Assembly: GCF_014145675.1 (NCBI RefSeq)
Contig: NZ_JACGZW010000013.1
Span: 248,001-312,000 of the forward strand
Origin: Amycolatopsis dendrobii
GTDB lineage: Bacteria > Actinomycetota > Actinomycetes > Mycobacteriales > Pseudonocardiaceae
Length of the DNA: 64,000 nucleotides
Direction: 5' to 3'
Shown: piece after piece, positions 1 through 10,706 of the stretch
Numbering within the stretch: the stretch's first letter is position 1
Layout of the letters: each line of letters begins with the position of its first letter
The notes under the pieces: generated by a model
The model's input: the letters and a program-made list of their open reading frames with translations, nothing else
What the model was told of the DNA's origin: nothing
The model's database searches: none
Made by a program: the position numbers and the translations under genes

Positions 1-1
1 C

Positions 2-2850
<2,849 letters not shown>

Positions 2851-2854
<4 letters not shown>

Positions 2855-3087
2855 GGACGGGCGGCGAGTCCTTGGCCGTCGGAGGGCGTTCGGTGGTGCC
2901 GGCGAAGGACTCCGGGCCGAGGAGCACGGCTGCCGAACCGAGTGCCCGCGCGACGGCGAACCCGGGCAGGCACGGCGATTTCCCCGGCCTCGGCGGGTAT
3001 CCGGCTGTGCTGCTGAAGAACTGTCTCGACGCGGCGCCCCGCCAAGCCCCCGAAACCGCCCGTCCGCGGCGACGGAGCCGGCCATGA
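2851..3087 (+). other. Possible 78-residue ORF between the NRPS and exporter genes
   Basis: The only plus-strand frame bridging this gap starts at an ATG overlapping the NRPS stop (ATGA). It ends at a TGA overlapping the exporter start (ATGA again). The predicted peptide is Arg/Pro/Ala-rich with no domain I recognise. The double overlap is what a translationally coupled gene would look like, but the composition is typical of non-coding GC-rich DNA read in the wrong frame. It may simply be spacer, or the degraded end of an NRPS tail. Confidence 0.2.
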
Positions 3088-4571
3088 CCCCCGCCGGACC
3101 CCGGCGCTGGTGGGTGCTGTCCGCCCTGTGCCTGACGCTCTTCATGACCGTGCTGGACAACACGGTGGTCAACGTCGCGATCCCGTCGATCGTCGAGCAA
3201 CTCGGCGCGACCACGGCGGACGTCCAGTGGATGGTGAACGCCTACACGGTCGCGGTCGGCTCGCTGGCGGTGGCCGCGGGCGGGATCGGCGACCGGGTCG
3301 GCTACCGGGCGATGTGGCTGGCCGGGCTGGCGCTCTTCGCCGGCTTTTCCGTGCTCGCGGTGACCGCGGGCGAGCCGGTGCAGCTGATCGTGGCCAGGGC
3401 GGGCATGGGCGTCGGCGGCGCGTGCGTCGTCCCGGCCACGCTCGCCGTGCTCACCCGGGTGTTCTCCGAACGGGACCGGCCGCGCGCGATCGGGATCTGG
3501 ACCGCGGTGGCGGCGGGCGGGCAGGCGCTCGGGCCGCTTCTCGGCGGTGCGCTGCTGGCGCGGTTCCCGTGGCAGGCGGTGTTCGCGCTGAACATCCCGA
3601 TCGCGGTGCTGTGCCTGGTCTTCGCCCGCACCTGGGTGCCCGAGTTCCGCGGGCCGGGCGGACGGCCCGACGTGGCGGGGGCGCTGCTTTCGGCCGCGGC
3701 CATGGTCGGGATCGGCTGGGCGGTCATCGCCGCGCCCGGCCGGGGCTGGACCGCCCCGGAGGTGCCGGCCTCGCTGGTGCTCGGGGCGGCGCTGCTCGCC
3801 GCCTTCGTCCGCCAGGAGAAACGCGCCCGGGAACCGATGCTGGACATGGCGTTGTTCCGGGTGCCCGCGTTCCGGCTGTCGGTGGTCACCAGCCTGCTCG
3901 CGGCCTTCGGGCTGGCCGGGTCGATCTTCCTGCTCACCCAGCATCTGCAGTTCGACTTCGGCTACTCGCCGCTGGACGCGGGGGTGCGCACGCTGCCGAT
4001 GGCCGCCGGGCTGCTGGTCTGCGGCAGCCTCGTCAGCGCCCGCGTCGGCGCGCGGCTCGGGGCCGCGCGCGGGATCACCGCCGGGATGACGCTCGCCGCC
4101 GCCGGCCTGGCCGCCATCGCGCTGGTGCCCCTGTCGGCGGGTTATCCGGCGCTGGCTCCCGGGCTGCTCGCGGCGGGGTGCGGTCTCGGCATCGCCGGGC
4201 CGCTCGTGGCGAACGCGCTGCTCGGCTCGGTGCCGCCGGAGCAGACGGGGGCGGCGTCGGGAACCCAGGGCATGTTGCACGAAACGGGGGCGTCGCTCGG
4301 GGTGGCGGTGCTCGGCGCGGTGAGCGCGGCGCTGTTCACCGCGCGTCTCCCCGGCGACCTCGAGGCCGGCTCGCTGGCCGAGGCGCTCGCCCGCGCGCGG
4401 TCCGGCGGGCAGGCGGAGCACGCGCGCTCGGCTTTCGCCGGGGCGATCTCGGCGGCTCAGCTCACCGGGGCCGGGCTGGTGCTGCTCTGCGGAGCGGTGG
4501 CCTGGTTCCTGCCCCGGACCGAACCGGCCGTCGCGGCCGGGCAGACGACGAACACCGGAGGACAGCAGTGA
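3084..4571 (+). CDS. MFS drug exporter, DHA2 (EmrB/QacA-like) family
   Basis: A 495-residue integral membrane protein with the hydrophobic pattern of a 14-helix DHA2 antiporter. Helix 1 carries the family signature LDNTVVNVAIPSI, the loop 2-3 motif is GGIGDRVGYR, and the helix 5 motif C region has GGQALGPLLGG. The role is probably proton-driven efflux of the cluster product (self-resistance or export); the substrate cannot be read from sequence. The start ATG is preceded by GACGGAG. The 3' end overlaps the next gene by GTGA, so exporter and ketoreductase are translationally coupled. Length and motifs are normal for the family. Confidence 0.93.
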   Translation: MTPAGPRRWWVLSALCLTLFMTVLDNTVVNVAIPSIVEQLGATTADVQWMVNAYTVAVGSLAVAAGGIGDRVGYRAMWLAGLALFAGFSVLAVTAGEPVQLIVARAGMGVGGACVVPATLAVLTRVFSERDRPRAIGIWTAVAAGGQALGPLLGGALLARFPWQAVFALNIPIAVLCLVFARTWVPEFRGPGGRPDVAGALLSAAAMVGIGWAVIAAPGRGWTAPEVPASLVLGAALLAAFVRQEKRAREPMLDMALFRVPAFRLSVVTSLLAAFGLAGSIFLLTQHLQFDFGYSPLDAGVRTLPMAAGLLVCGSLVSARVGARLGAARGITAGMTLAAAGLAAIALVPLSAGYPALAPGLLAAGCGLGIAGPLVANALLGSVPPEQTGAASGTQGMLHETGASLGVAVLGAVSAALFTARLPGDLEAGSLAEALARARSGGQAEHARSAFAGAISAAQLTGAGLVLLCGAVAWFLPRTEPAVAAGQTTNTGGQQ

Positions 4572-5395
4572 GCACACCACTGGCGGGCAGGGCCGCGATC
4601 GTGTCGGGGTCCAGCCGGGGCATCGGCCGCGGCGTCGCGGAACGGCTGGCGGCCGAAGGAGCCGCGGTCGTGGTCAACGGCATGGACAAGCGGGCGGTGG
4701 ACGACACCGTGGCCGCGATCGCCGCGGCGGGCGGCGCCGCGGCGGCGTGCGTCGGCGACGTGACCGCGGACGGGTTCGCGGAGCACTTCGTGCAGACCGC
4801 CGTCCGCGAGTTCGGCGGCCTCGACATCGTGGTGAACAACGCCGGGTTCCCGTGGGACAACGTGATCCAGAAAACCACCGACGAGCAGTGGGACACGGTG
4901 CTCGACACGCACCTGAAAGCGCCGTTCCGCATTCTGCGCGCCGCCCAGCCGGTGCTGCGCGACCAAGCCCGCGCGGACGAGGAAAAAGGCCGCCGGGTGC
5001 ACCGGAAAGTCGTGAACGTCTCCTCGATCGCCGGTGTTTTCGGCAATGTCGGGCAGGCCGGGTACGCCTCGGCCAAGGCGGGCGTCTTCGGGCTGACCAA
5101 AACGCTGGCCAAGGAATGGGGCCGCTATCGCGTGAACGTGAACTCGGTGGCGTTCGGGCTGATCGACACCCGGCTGATCCGCGCGGTCGGCGACAACGAG
5201 ACGATCACCGTCGGCTCGCGGGAAATCCCCATCGGCATCAACGAAGATGTGCTCGACCGGATCCGCGCGACGGTGCCGCTGGGCCGCTTCGGCACGGTGG
5301 CCGAGGCCGCCGGCTCGATCTACCTTTTCTGCGGACCGGATTCCGATTACGTCACCGGGGAAGTGCTGACCTGCGGCGGCGGAGTCACCATTTGA
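4568..5395 (+). CDS. Short-chain dehydrogenase/reductase, FabG-like
   Basis: A 275-residue classical SDR. The Rossmann glycine motif is SGSSRGIGRG (residues 13-22), the structural motif is NNAG, and the catalytic residues are Ser152/Ser153, Tyr166 and Lys170 (YASAK). The family is NADPH-preferring and includes 3-oxoacyl-ACP reductases; the C-terminal GEVLTCGGGV is the usual FabG ending. A charged insertion near residues 132-146 is longer than in typical FabG. The start is GTG overlapping the exporter stop. It lies just before a free KAS III gene, so the natural inference is reduction of a beta-ketoacyl (or beta-keto amino acyl) thioester made by that enzyme. The substrate is not shown. Confidence 0.9.
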   Translation: MSTPLAGRAAIVSGSSRGIGRGVAERLAAEGAAVVVNGMDKRAVDDTVAAIAAAGGAAAACVGDVTADGFAEHFVQTAVREFGGLDIVVNNAGFPWDNVIQKTTDEQWDTVLDTHLKAPFRILRAAQPVLRDQARADEEKGRRVHRKVVNVSSIAGVFGNVGQAGYASAKAGVFGLTKTLAKEWGRYRVNVNSVAFGLIDTRLIRAVGDNETITVGSREIPIGINEDVLDRIRATVPLGRFGTVAEAAGSIYLFCGPDSDYVTGEVLTCGGGVTI

Positions 5396-5511
5396 AACAC
5401 CCGATTACCGTCGTCGTGCGCGCATTTCCTTGAACCGTTCGCCGACCGGCTGGTAATTTTCCGGCTGAACCGGCCTATTCCCTCGCTCGCCTTGCCAGAA
5501 GGAGCTTCGCC

Positions 5512-6483
5512 ATGTCCACAGGAATTCTCGGCGCCGCCGGCTACCTGCCGCCCCGGGTGGTCGGCAACGACCAGGTGGGCGCCTGGGTCGGGCAGGAGCC
5601 GGACTGGATCCTCGAACGCACCGGAGTCGTCGAACGGCACTACGCCGCAGACGACGTGTCCACTTCGGACATGGCGTGCATCGCGGTGGAGAAACTGTAC
5701 GCGGACTGCCCGGAAAAGCGCGCCAGCGTCGGCGCGGTCATTCTCGGCACCAGCACGCCGGACCACAGCTTTCCGTCCACCGCGGCGATCGTGCAGGGCC
5801 GGATGGGACTGGGCCGGGCGTTCGCGTTCGACCTGAGCGCCGCCTGCTCCGGGTACGTGTTCTCGTTCGTGATGGCGCACTCGCTGCTTTCCGCCGACCC
5901 GAACCTCGACGAGGTGCTGGTGATCGGGTCCGACACCATCTCGAAGGTGCTCTACAAGCCCGACCGCAAGACCGTCACCGTGTTCGGCGACGGCGCGGCG
6001 GCCACCCGGGTCGGCCGCGTCCCCGACGGCTACGGCCTGCTCGCGCACACCCTGATCACCGACGGGTGCCACGCCGGTTTCGTCGGCCAGCCCGCCGGCG
6101 GCAGCCGCCGTCCGCTCGACGCGGAGACGGTGGACTCGCGCGAGCGGTACATGGTGATGAACGGGCGCCCGGTGCGGGAGTACTTCGAGGACGTGGTGCC
6201 GAAGCTGGTGCACGAGGTGGCCGAGCAGGCCGGGGTTTCCCTGGAGCAGATCGACCATTTCGTCTTCCACCAGGCCAATCCGCAGATGCTGGCCGACTGC
6301 GTCGAGACCATGGGGCTGGACCCGGCGAAGTGCCCGGTCCCCGGTGTCTACAGCGGCAACACCGGTTCGGCGTCGATCCCGCTGGTGCTCAGCGGCCTGG
6401 AGGCGAAGCGCGGCGACCTGGTGATGATGGCGGCGATCGGCTCCGGGATGACCGCGGGCGCGGCCGTGCTGCGCTGGTACTGA
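5512..6483 (+). CDS. Beta-ketoacyl-ACP synthase III-like (FabH family)
   Basis: 323 residues, full length for KAS III. The catalytic triad is visible: Cys112 in DLSAACSGY, His253 in FVFHQANPQ and Asn283 in SGNTGSAS. KAS III enzymes condense an acyl-CoA or acyl-ACP with a malonyl-ACP-type extender, or act as acyl or ester transferases in antibiotic pathways. The start ATG has a strong AGAAGGAG ribosome site. It follows the SDR gene after 116 nt and precedes the cyclotransferase-like gene. No full PKS is in the window, so this could be the enzyme using the extender made by the ACP block at 16-20 kb. That link is inference. Confidence 0.92.
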   Translation: MSTGILGAAGYLPPRVVGNDQVGAWVGQEPDWILERTGVVERHYAADDVSTSDMACIAVEKLYADCPEKRASVGAVILGTSTPDHSFPSTAAIVQGRMGLGRAFAFDLSAACSGYVFSFVMAHSLLSADPNLDEVLVIGSDTISKVLYKPDRKTVTVFGDGAAATRVGRVPDGYGLLAHTLITDGCHAGFVGQPAGGSRRPLDAETVDSRERYMVMNGRPVREYFEDVVPKLVHEVAEQAGVSLEQIDHFVFHQANPQMLADCVETMGLDPAKCPVPGVYSGNTGSASIPLVLSGLEAKRGDLVMMAAIGSGMTAGAAVLRWY

Positions 6484-6508
6484 CCGGGCGGGAACGGAGA
6501 GAAGGGCG

Positions 6509-6943
6509 GTGGCCGGGATGGAACAGCTTCCGGTGTTCGTGTACGGGACCCTGCGCAGCGGGCAGCGCAACCACGGGCTGATCGGCGACCGGGTGGCGCA
6601 GCGGTTCCCCGCCAGAGCGGCCGGGCTCGGCCTGTTCGGCGACCGGATCCCGTTCGCGCTGGACCGCCCGGGGCAGCAGGTGGTCGGCGAGCTGATGGTG
6701 CTCGCCGAGGCGCAGTACGAAGCGGCGATGGCCGACCTGGACCGGCTGGAGAAGTACCATCCGGACCGCCCCGGCGACTGCCTCTACCTCCGGGTGCGCA
6801 GGCCGGTCGACTACCTGGCCGAGAACGGGGAATGGGCCGAGACCCCCGCCTGGCTGTACCTGACCGGGCAGGCCGCGCGCGGGCGCTACGACGAGAACGT
6901 GCCGATTCTGGGCGGCGACTGGGTGGCCGTGCAGACGGGCTGA
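6509..6943 (+). CDS. Gamma-glutamylcyclotransferase-like (AIG2/BtrG fold)
   Basis: A 144-residue protein beginning with the family hallmark VYGTLRSGQRNHGL, the substrate-binding loop of AIG2-like cyclotransferases. A conserved acidic segment around DRLEKYHPD supplies the expected general acid/base. These enzymes release gamma-glutamyl groups from amines as 5-oxoproline. In butirosin biosynthesis the homologue BtrG removes a protecting gamma-glutamyl group. A glutamine-synthetase-like ligase (10707-11999) in the same cluster could add such a group. The start is GTG at 6509; ATG at 6518 is possible. The spacing after the KAS III gene is 25 nt, so it is probably in that operon. Confidence 0.82.
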   Translation: MAGMEQLPVFVYGTLRSGQRNHGLIGDRVAQRFPARAAGLGLFGDRIPFALDRPGQQVVGELMVLAEAQYEAAMADLDRLEKYHPDRPGDCLYLRVRRPVDYLAENGEWAETPAWLYLTGQAARGRYDENVPILGGDWVAVQTG

Positions 6944-6956
6944 GAACCGGGCGAGG

Positions 6957-7000
6957 CGAAGGCGGCCGGCGAGACGATGAGGTCTCGCCGGCCGCCTTCG
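6957..7000 (+). terminator. Strong hairpin after the cyclotransferase gene
   Basis: Perfect 19-bp arms (6957-6975 and 6982-7000) enclose a 6-nt loop, starting 13 nt after the stop codon. There is no U-run, which is normal for actinomycete terminators. It would end the NRPS-to-cyclotransferase transcript. Confidence 0.75.
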
Positions 7001-7112
7001 CGTCGGAGGTGTGCGCGGGGAGCCCCCGCGCACTCAGAGTCAATGTCAGGAACTCAAGGCTGTGGCTTGGACGTGCTTCCGGGGTGCTGCAGGCAGCGGA
7101 AGCCGGGTTGTG

Positions 7113-7167
7113 GTCCGTGAGGGACTCCTTGAGGGAATCAGATTCCCTCAAGGAGTCCCTCACGGAC
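7113..7167. repeat. 55-bp perfect palindrome between convergent genes
   Basis: Two 27-bp arms (7113-7139 and 7141-7167) are exact reverse complements separated by a single A. Each arm contains the core GACTCCTTGAGGGAATC. The element sits between genes transcribed toward each other and shares words (TCCCTCAAGGA, GATTCCC) with the imperfect palindrome at 49459-49505. The rest of 6944-7279 holds the hairpin at 6957 and no gene I can support. It may be a bidirectional terminator, a REP-like dispersed repeat, or both. Confidence 0.85.
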
Positions 7168-7279
7168 TTCAAGACACGGTCGCCTGGCGATAAATCGGGC
7201 AGTTCGGCACAGCTTGAGTCCTTTGTGGACGGTTAGTCTGCCGTGTTCCCCTCGCGTACGTTCGCCCGCGGCCCCGGAG

Positions 7280-8131
7280 TCAGGCGGGGTGCGGGGCCCG
7301 GATGCCGCGGAATTCCCAGTCTCCGCCCAGCGCGGTCGAAAGGACCTGCTCGGATTCCGTGGGCTGGGCCCCGATCGGGCCGGTCGCCGGGGTCGGGCCG
7401 GTCACCACGGTGTTGCGCAGCACGCCGAGGCCGTCCGCCTCGACCTCGACGGTGTCGCCCGGCTGGATCGGGCGGGAGTTCGCCGGGGTCCCGGTGAGCA
7501 GGACGTCCCCGGGATGCAGGGTGATCAGCCGCGCGATGTCGGCCACCAGGTAGTGCGCGTCCCAGGTCATCTCGTCCGTGCTGCCCTCCTGGACCACCTC
7601 GCCGTTCACCCGCGTCCGCAGCACGCGCCCGCGCGGATCCCAGCCCTCCACGATGCCCGGACCCAGCGGGCACAGGGTGTCCGCTCCCTTGACCCGCAGC
7701 ATCGAGCCTTCGTCGGTGTCGCGGAAATCGTGCAGCCCCAGGTCGTTGGCGAGCGTGTAGCCGCGGATGTGCGCGGGAGCCTCGCCGACGCTGATGTTGC
7801 GGGCGGTGCGGCCGATGACGACGGCGATCTCGCCCTCGTAGTTCAGCCATTTGCAGCCCTCCGGCCGCACCACGTGTCCCTGGTGCCCGGTCAAAGCGGA
7901 CACCGGTTTGTGGAAGTAGGTGGGAGCCGAACGCGGTTTCGCGCGGAACTCCTCGAACCGGCTCCGGTGGTTGAGGTGCACGGCGATGATCTTGCTCGGC
8001 GTGACCGGCGGCAGGTGCACGGCGTCGTCCGCCGCGATCGTCCGGCCGTCCGGCGCGAGCAGGGTGTCCCCGTCGCGGCGGACCTCGACGGCGGCTCCGT
8101 CGAGCAGGATCCTGCGGTATTCGGTGGTCAT
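7280..8131 (-). CDS. Fumarylacetoacetate hydrolase-family protein (HpaG-like)
   Basis: 283 residues with the FAH catalytic domain. It shows the acidic metal site of the family in NYEGEIAVVIG, and later NDLGLHDFR, the segment MLRVKGADT and the GDVLLTGTPANSRPIQPGD signature. Family members decarboxylate or isomerise 5-carboxymethyl-2-oxohex-3-ene-1,7-dioate (homoprotocatechuate pathway) or hydrolyse acylpyruvates. Its position as third gene after an aldehyde dehydrogenase and an extradiol dioxygenase supports the HpaG-type reaction. The start overlaps the dioxygenase stop by ATGA. The C-terminal 40 residues (after the TGTP motif) are longer than in many homologues. Confidence 0.88.
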   Translation of the reverse strand: MTTEYRRILLDGAAVEVRRDGDTLLAPDGRTIAADDAVHLPPVTPSKIIAVHLNHRSRFEEFRAKPRSAPTYFHKPVSALTGHQGHVVRPEGCKWLNYEGEIAVVIGRTARNISVGEAPAHIRGYTLANDLGLHDFRDTDEGSMLRVKGADTLCPLGPGIVEGWDPRGRVLRTRVNGEVVQEGSTDEMTWDAHYLVADIARLITLHPGDVLLTGTPANSRPIQPGDTVEVEADGLGVLRNTVVTGPTPATGPIGAQPTESEQVLSTALGGDWEFRGIRAPHPA

Positions 8132-9015
8132 CGGTTCGCTCCCGTCCATCCGCCGGCCGGCCGGTCGAACCACAGGTGGATCTGCCCGGTGCCGATCGCG
8201 TTCTCGTATTCGCTGCAGCGCCGCGCGGGGGCGGCGCAGTCCTGTCCGCCGAGCGCGCCGGCCAGCATCAGGTAGTGCGCGAAGCCGGCTTCCGGCTTGA
8301 ACCGGCGGAAGTCCGCCATCGTGGCCAGCACCTTCGCGTGGTCCCCGGATTCGAGCCAGCCGATGCGCTCGGCGTCGGCGGTCACCGCCTCCTGGCTGAA
8401 AATGTGCTCTGCTCCCGCCGATTCGTGGGCGCGCAACGCGCGCAGCGAATGGAATCGGTGGCTGAGCGCGCCGGAGGCGATCAGCAGCACCCGGCGGTCG
8501 GCGGAGGCGATCGCGTCGGCGAGCGCGCGGCCGAGCCGGAGGTGGTCCTCGTCGTCGCCGGTCTGGCAGACGCTGACGCTGAGCCACCGCTTGCCCGGAA
8601 CTCCGAGATAGGTCCACAGGTTCACGGTGGCGTACGAAACCGGCAGGCACGGGTCGTCGATCGGGGTGATCCACGTGCCGTGCGCCTCGGCGCGGTCCGC
8701 CAGCGCGTGCGCCAGCTCCGGGTCGCCGGGGAAGTCGTACGGGATGCGGCTCATCCCGCGCGGGAGTTCGTCCGAAGTGAACAACCCGGCGCGGCAGGCG
8801 TGCGAGGCGACCACGAATTCCACCGTGGTCGCCCAGTGCGAATCGAAGACGACGACCGTGTCGTAGTCGGCGGTGTCGAACACCTCCTCGCGCAGCCTGC
8901 GCAGTCCGGTGACCAAAGTGGACTCTTCGCCGTGGTTCAGTTCCCGCCGCGTCGCCTCCGGCAGCATGATCGTCGGCACGTGGGACAGCAGCCCGCCGCC
9001 GGCCGTCTCGCCCAT
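8128..9015 (-). CDS. Class III extradiol ring-cleavage dioxygenase (HpaD/LigB-like)
   Basis: 295 residues of the LigB-type non-haem Fe(II) extradiol dioxygenase fold. The first metal His is in GLLSHVPTIM near the N-terminus, a second is in VVFDSHWATT, and a third conserved His is in the SGALSHRFHS segment. The family cleaves catechols next to the hydroxyl pair. The closest functional match by gene context is 3,4-dihydroxyphenylacetate 2,3-dioxygenase, giving 5-carboxymethyl-2-hydroxymuconate semialdehyde. It is flanked by the dehydrogenase that would oxidise that product and by an FAH enzyme. The start ATG directly abuts the upstream TAG, so translation is probably coupled. Confidence 0.88.
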   Translation of the reverse strand: MGETAGGGLLSHVPTIMLPEATRRELNHGEESTLVTGLRRLREEVFDTADYDTVVVFDSHWATTVEFVVASHACRAGLFTSDELPRGMSRIPYDFPGDPELAHALADRAEAHGTWITPIDDPCLPVSYATVNLWTYLGVPGKRWLSVSVCQTGDDEDHLRLGRALADAIASADRRVLLIASGALSHRFHSLRALRAHESAGAEHIFSQEAVTADAERIGWLESGDHAKVLATMADFRRFKPEAGFAHYLMLAGALGGQDCAAPARRCSEYENAIGTGQIHLWFDRPAGGWTGANR

Positions 9016-10476
9016 CTACATCCATCCTTTCGGGCTGGTCACGGTGTTCTTGACGTCGCAGAAGAAGTCGAAGCTCCAGGTGCCGCCCTCCCGGCCGACG
9101 CCGGAGCGGCGGGACCCGCCGAACGGCGCGCGCAGGTCGCGCACGAAGAAGCAGTTCACCCAGACCGTGCCCGCGGTGAGCGCGGCGGACACCCGTTCCG
9201 CCCTGGCCGGGTCGCCGGTGACCACGGTCGCCGCCAAGCCGAACCGGGTGTTGTCGGCGAGTGCGACGCCCTCGTCCTCCGAGCCGAATTCCTCGAGCGT
9301 CAGCACCGGGCCGAATACTTCCTCGCGCAGGATTTCCGCGCCCGCGGGCGCGTTGGCGAGCAGCGTCGGCCGGTAGTAGGTCCCGCCGAGGTCGGCGTTC
9401 GGCCCGCCGCCTTCGAGAACCTCGGCGCCCTCGGCGACCGCTCGCCGGACGAAACCGTCGACCCGCGCGACGTGGTCGGGGTGGATGTTCGGGCCGAGGC
9501 CGGTCTCCGGCTGCCGGGGGTCGCCTTGGCGCAAGCCGCGGACGGCCGCCCGCAGCCGCTCGGTGAACTCCGCCGCGACGGGGGAGTGGACCAGGATCCG
9601 GGTGGCGGCCAGGCAGACCTGTCCCGCGTTGTCGAACTGCTCCGCGGCCAGGTCGACGGCGAGGTCGAGGTCGGCGTCGGAGAAGACCAGCAGCGGCGAC
9701 TTCCCGCCCAGTTCCATCGACACCGGCGTGAGATTCCCGGCCGCGGCCGCCGCGATGCGCCGGGCGGTCGGCTCGGACCCGGTGAAGCTGATCCGCCGGA
9801 CGTCCGGATGCGCGCACAGCGCCGCGCCCGCCTCGGGGCCGAGCCCCTGCACCACGTTGAAGACGCCGTCGGGCAATCCGGCCCCGGCGGTGATGTCGGC
9901 CAGCAGGGACGCGGTCATCGGCGACCACTCCGCCGGCTTCAGCACCACGGTGTTGCCCGCGGCGAGCGCCGGGGCGATCTTCCAGGACGCCAGCATCAGC
10001 GGCGCGTTCCACGGGGTGATCAGCGCGCAGACCCCGGCGGGGTCCCACGACACGCGGTTGCGGTGGCCGCGGGTGTCGAACTCGGGGTGGCGCAGTTCTC
10101 CGGTGAGCCAGTCGGCGAAGAACCGGAAATTGTGCGCCACCCGCGGCATCACGCCGCGCAGGTGCGAACGCAGCAGAGCGCCGTTGTCCTCGGTTTCGAC
10201 CGCCGCGAGCTCCGGCGTCCGGCGTTCCACTTCGTCGGCGATCCGGTGCAGCAGCTCGGCCCGGCGCGCCGGGCTGGTGCGCCGCCACTGTCCGAACGCG
10301 GCGGCCGCGGCCCGCACCGCGCTGTCCGCTTCGGCCGGGCCGCCGCGGCAGAACTCGCCGAGCGCGCGTCCGTCGATCGGAGAGAACGACGTGAAGCGCC
10401 CGGCGGATTCGACTCGTTCACCGCCGATCCAGTGCCCGGTGTCGACCGGGGTCCCGGAAACTGTCGCAACGGGCAT
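9016..10476 (-). CDS. Aldehyde dehydrogenase (HpaE-like)
   Basis: 486 residues, full-length NAD(P)-dependent aldehyde dehydrogenase. The catalytic Glu is in SMELGGKSP and the nucleophilic Cys in DNAGQVCLAATR. The cofactor and substrate motifs PWNAPLM and FTGSEPTARR are in the expected order, and EEVFGPVL and the C-terminal GGSRRSGVGREGG are present. Its family member HpaE oxidises 5-carboxymethyl-2-hydroxymuconate semialdehyde. First gene of a three-gene minus-strand operon with the dioxygenase and FAH enzymes, preceded by a GAGGGA ribosome site. The operon could be catabolic, or could make a ring-opened building block. Specificity is inferred from neighbours. Confidence 0.9.
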   Translation of the reverse strand: MPVATVSGTPVDTGHWIGGERVESAGRFTSFSPIDGRALGEFCRGGPAEADSAVRAAAAAFGQWRRTSPARRAELLHRIADEVERRTPELAAVETEDNGALLRSHLRGVMPRVAHNFRFFADWLTGELRHPEFDTRGHRNRVSWDPAGVCALITPWNAPLMLASWKIAPALAAGNTVVLKPAEWSPMTASLLADITAGAGLPDGVFNVVQGLGPEAGAALCAHPDVRRISFTGSEPTARRIAAAAAGNLTPVSMELGGKSPLLVFSDADLDLAVDLAAEQFDNAGQVCLAATRILVHSPVAAEFTERLRAAVRGLRQGDPRQPETGLGPNIHPDHVARVDGFVRRAVAEGAEVLEGGGPNADLGGTYYRPTLLANAPAGAEILREEVFGPVLTLEEFGSEDEGVALADNTRFGLAATVVTGDPARAERVSAALTAGTVWVNCFFVRDLRAPFGGSRRSGVGREGGTWSFDFFCDVKNTVTSPKGWM

Positions 10477-10706
10477 GCGGCTCCCTCGAGAGAATTGTGC
10501 GTGGACGTCCGCGACGGTAACCGGCGGATCCGCAGGGCGGCAATAAAGCGCGCGACCGCGCTCGCCATTCGAGACACCGGGGCGCCATCAGAGACAGTTT
10601 TTCCCATGGCTACGCGACTTCCCGGTCGCTACGCTGAACCGAGAGCGCAGGCGGCGCGGCTGTTTCTGTTCGTGTTTCCCCTTTCCCGGAAAGGCGATGG
10701 TTCATC
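10477..10706. promoter_or_regulatory. Divergent promoter region
   Basis: This 230-bp gap separates the minus-strand ring-cleavage operon from the plus-strand ligase/P450/decarboxylase operon, so it must hold both promoters. No StrR box is visible here. AT-richer patches occur near 10540-10550 and 10595-10610. I cannot assign -10/-35 elements reliably. Confidence 0.45.

Noticed and set aside
5430..5490. StrR-like palindrome before the KAS III gene
   Set aside because: GTTCGCCG and GGCTGAAC are present but spacing and bases differ from the consensus.
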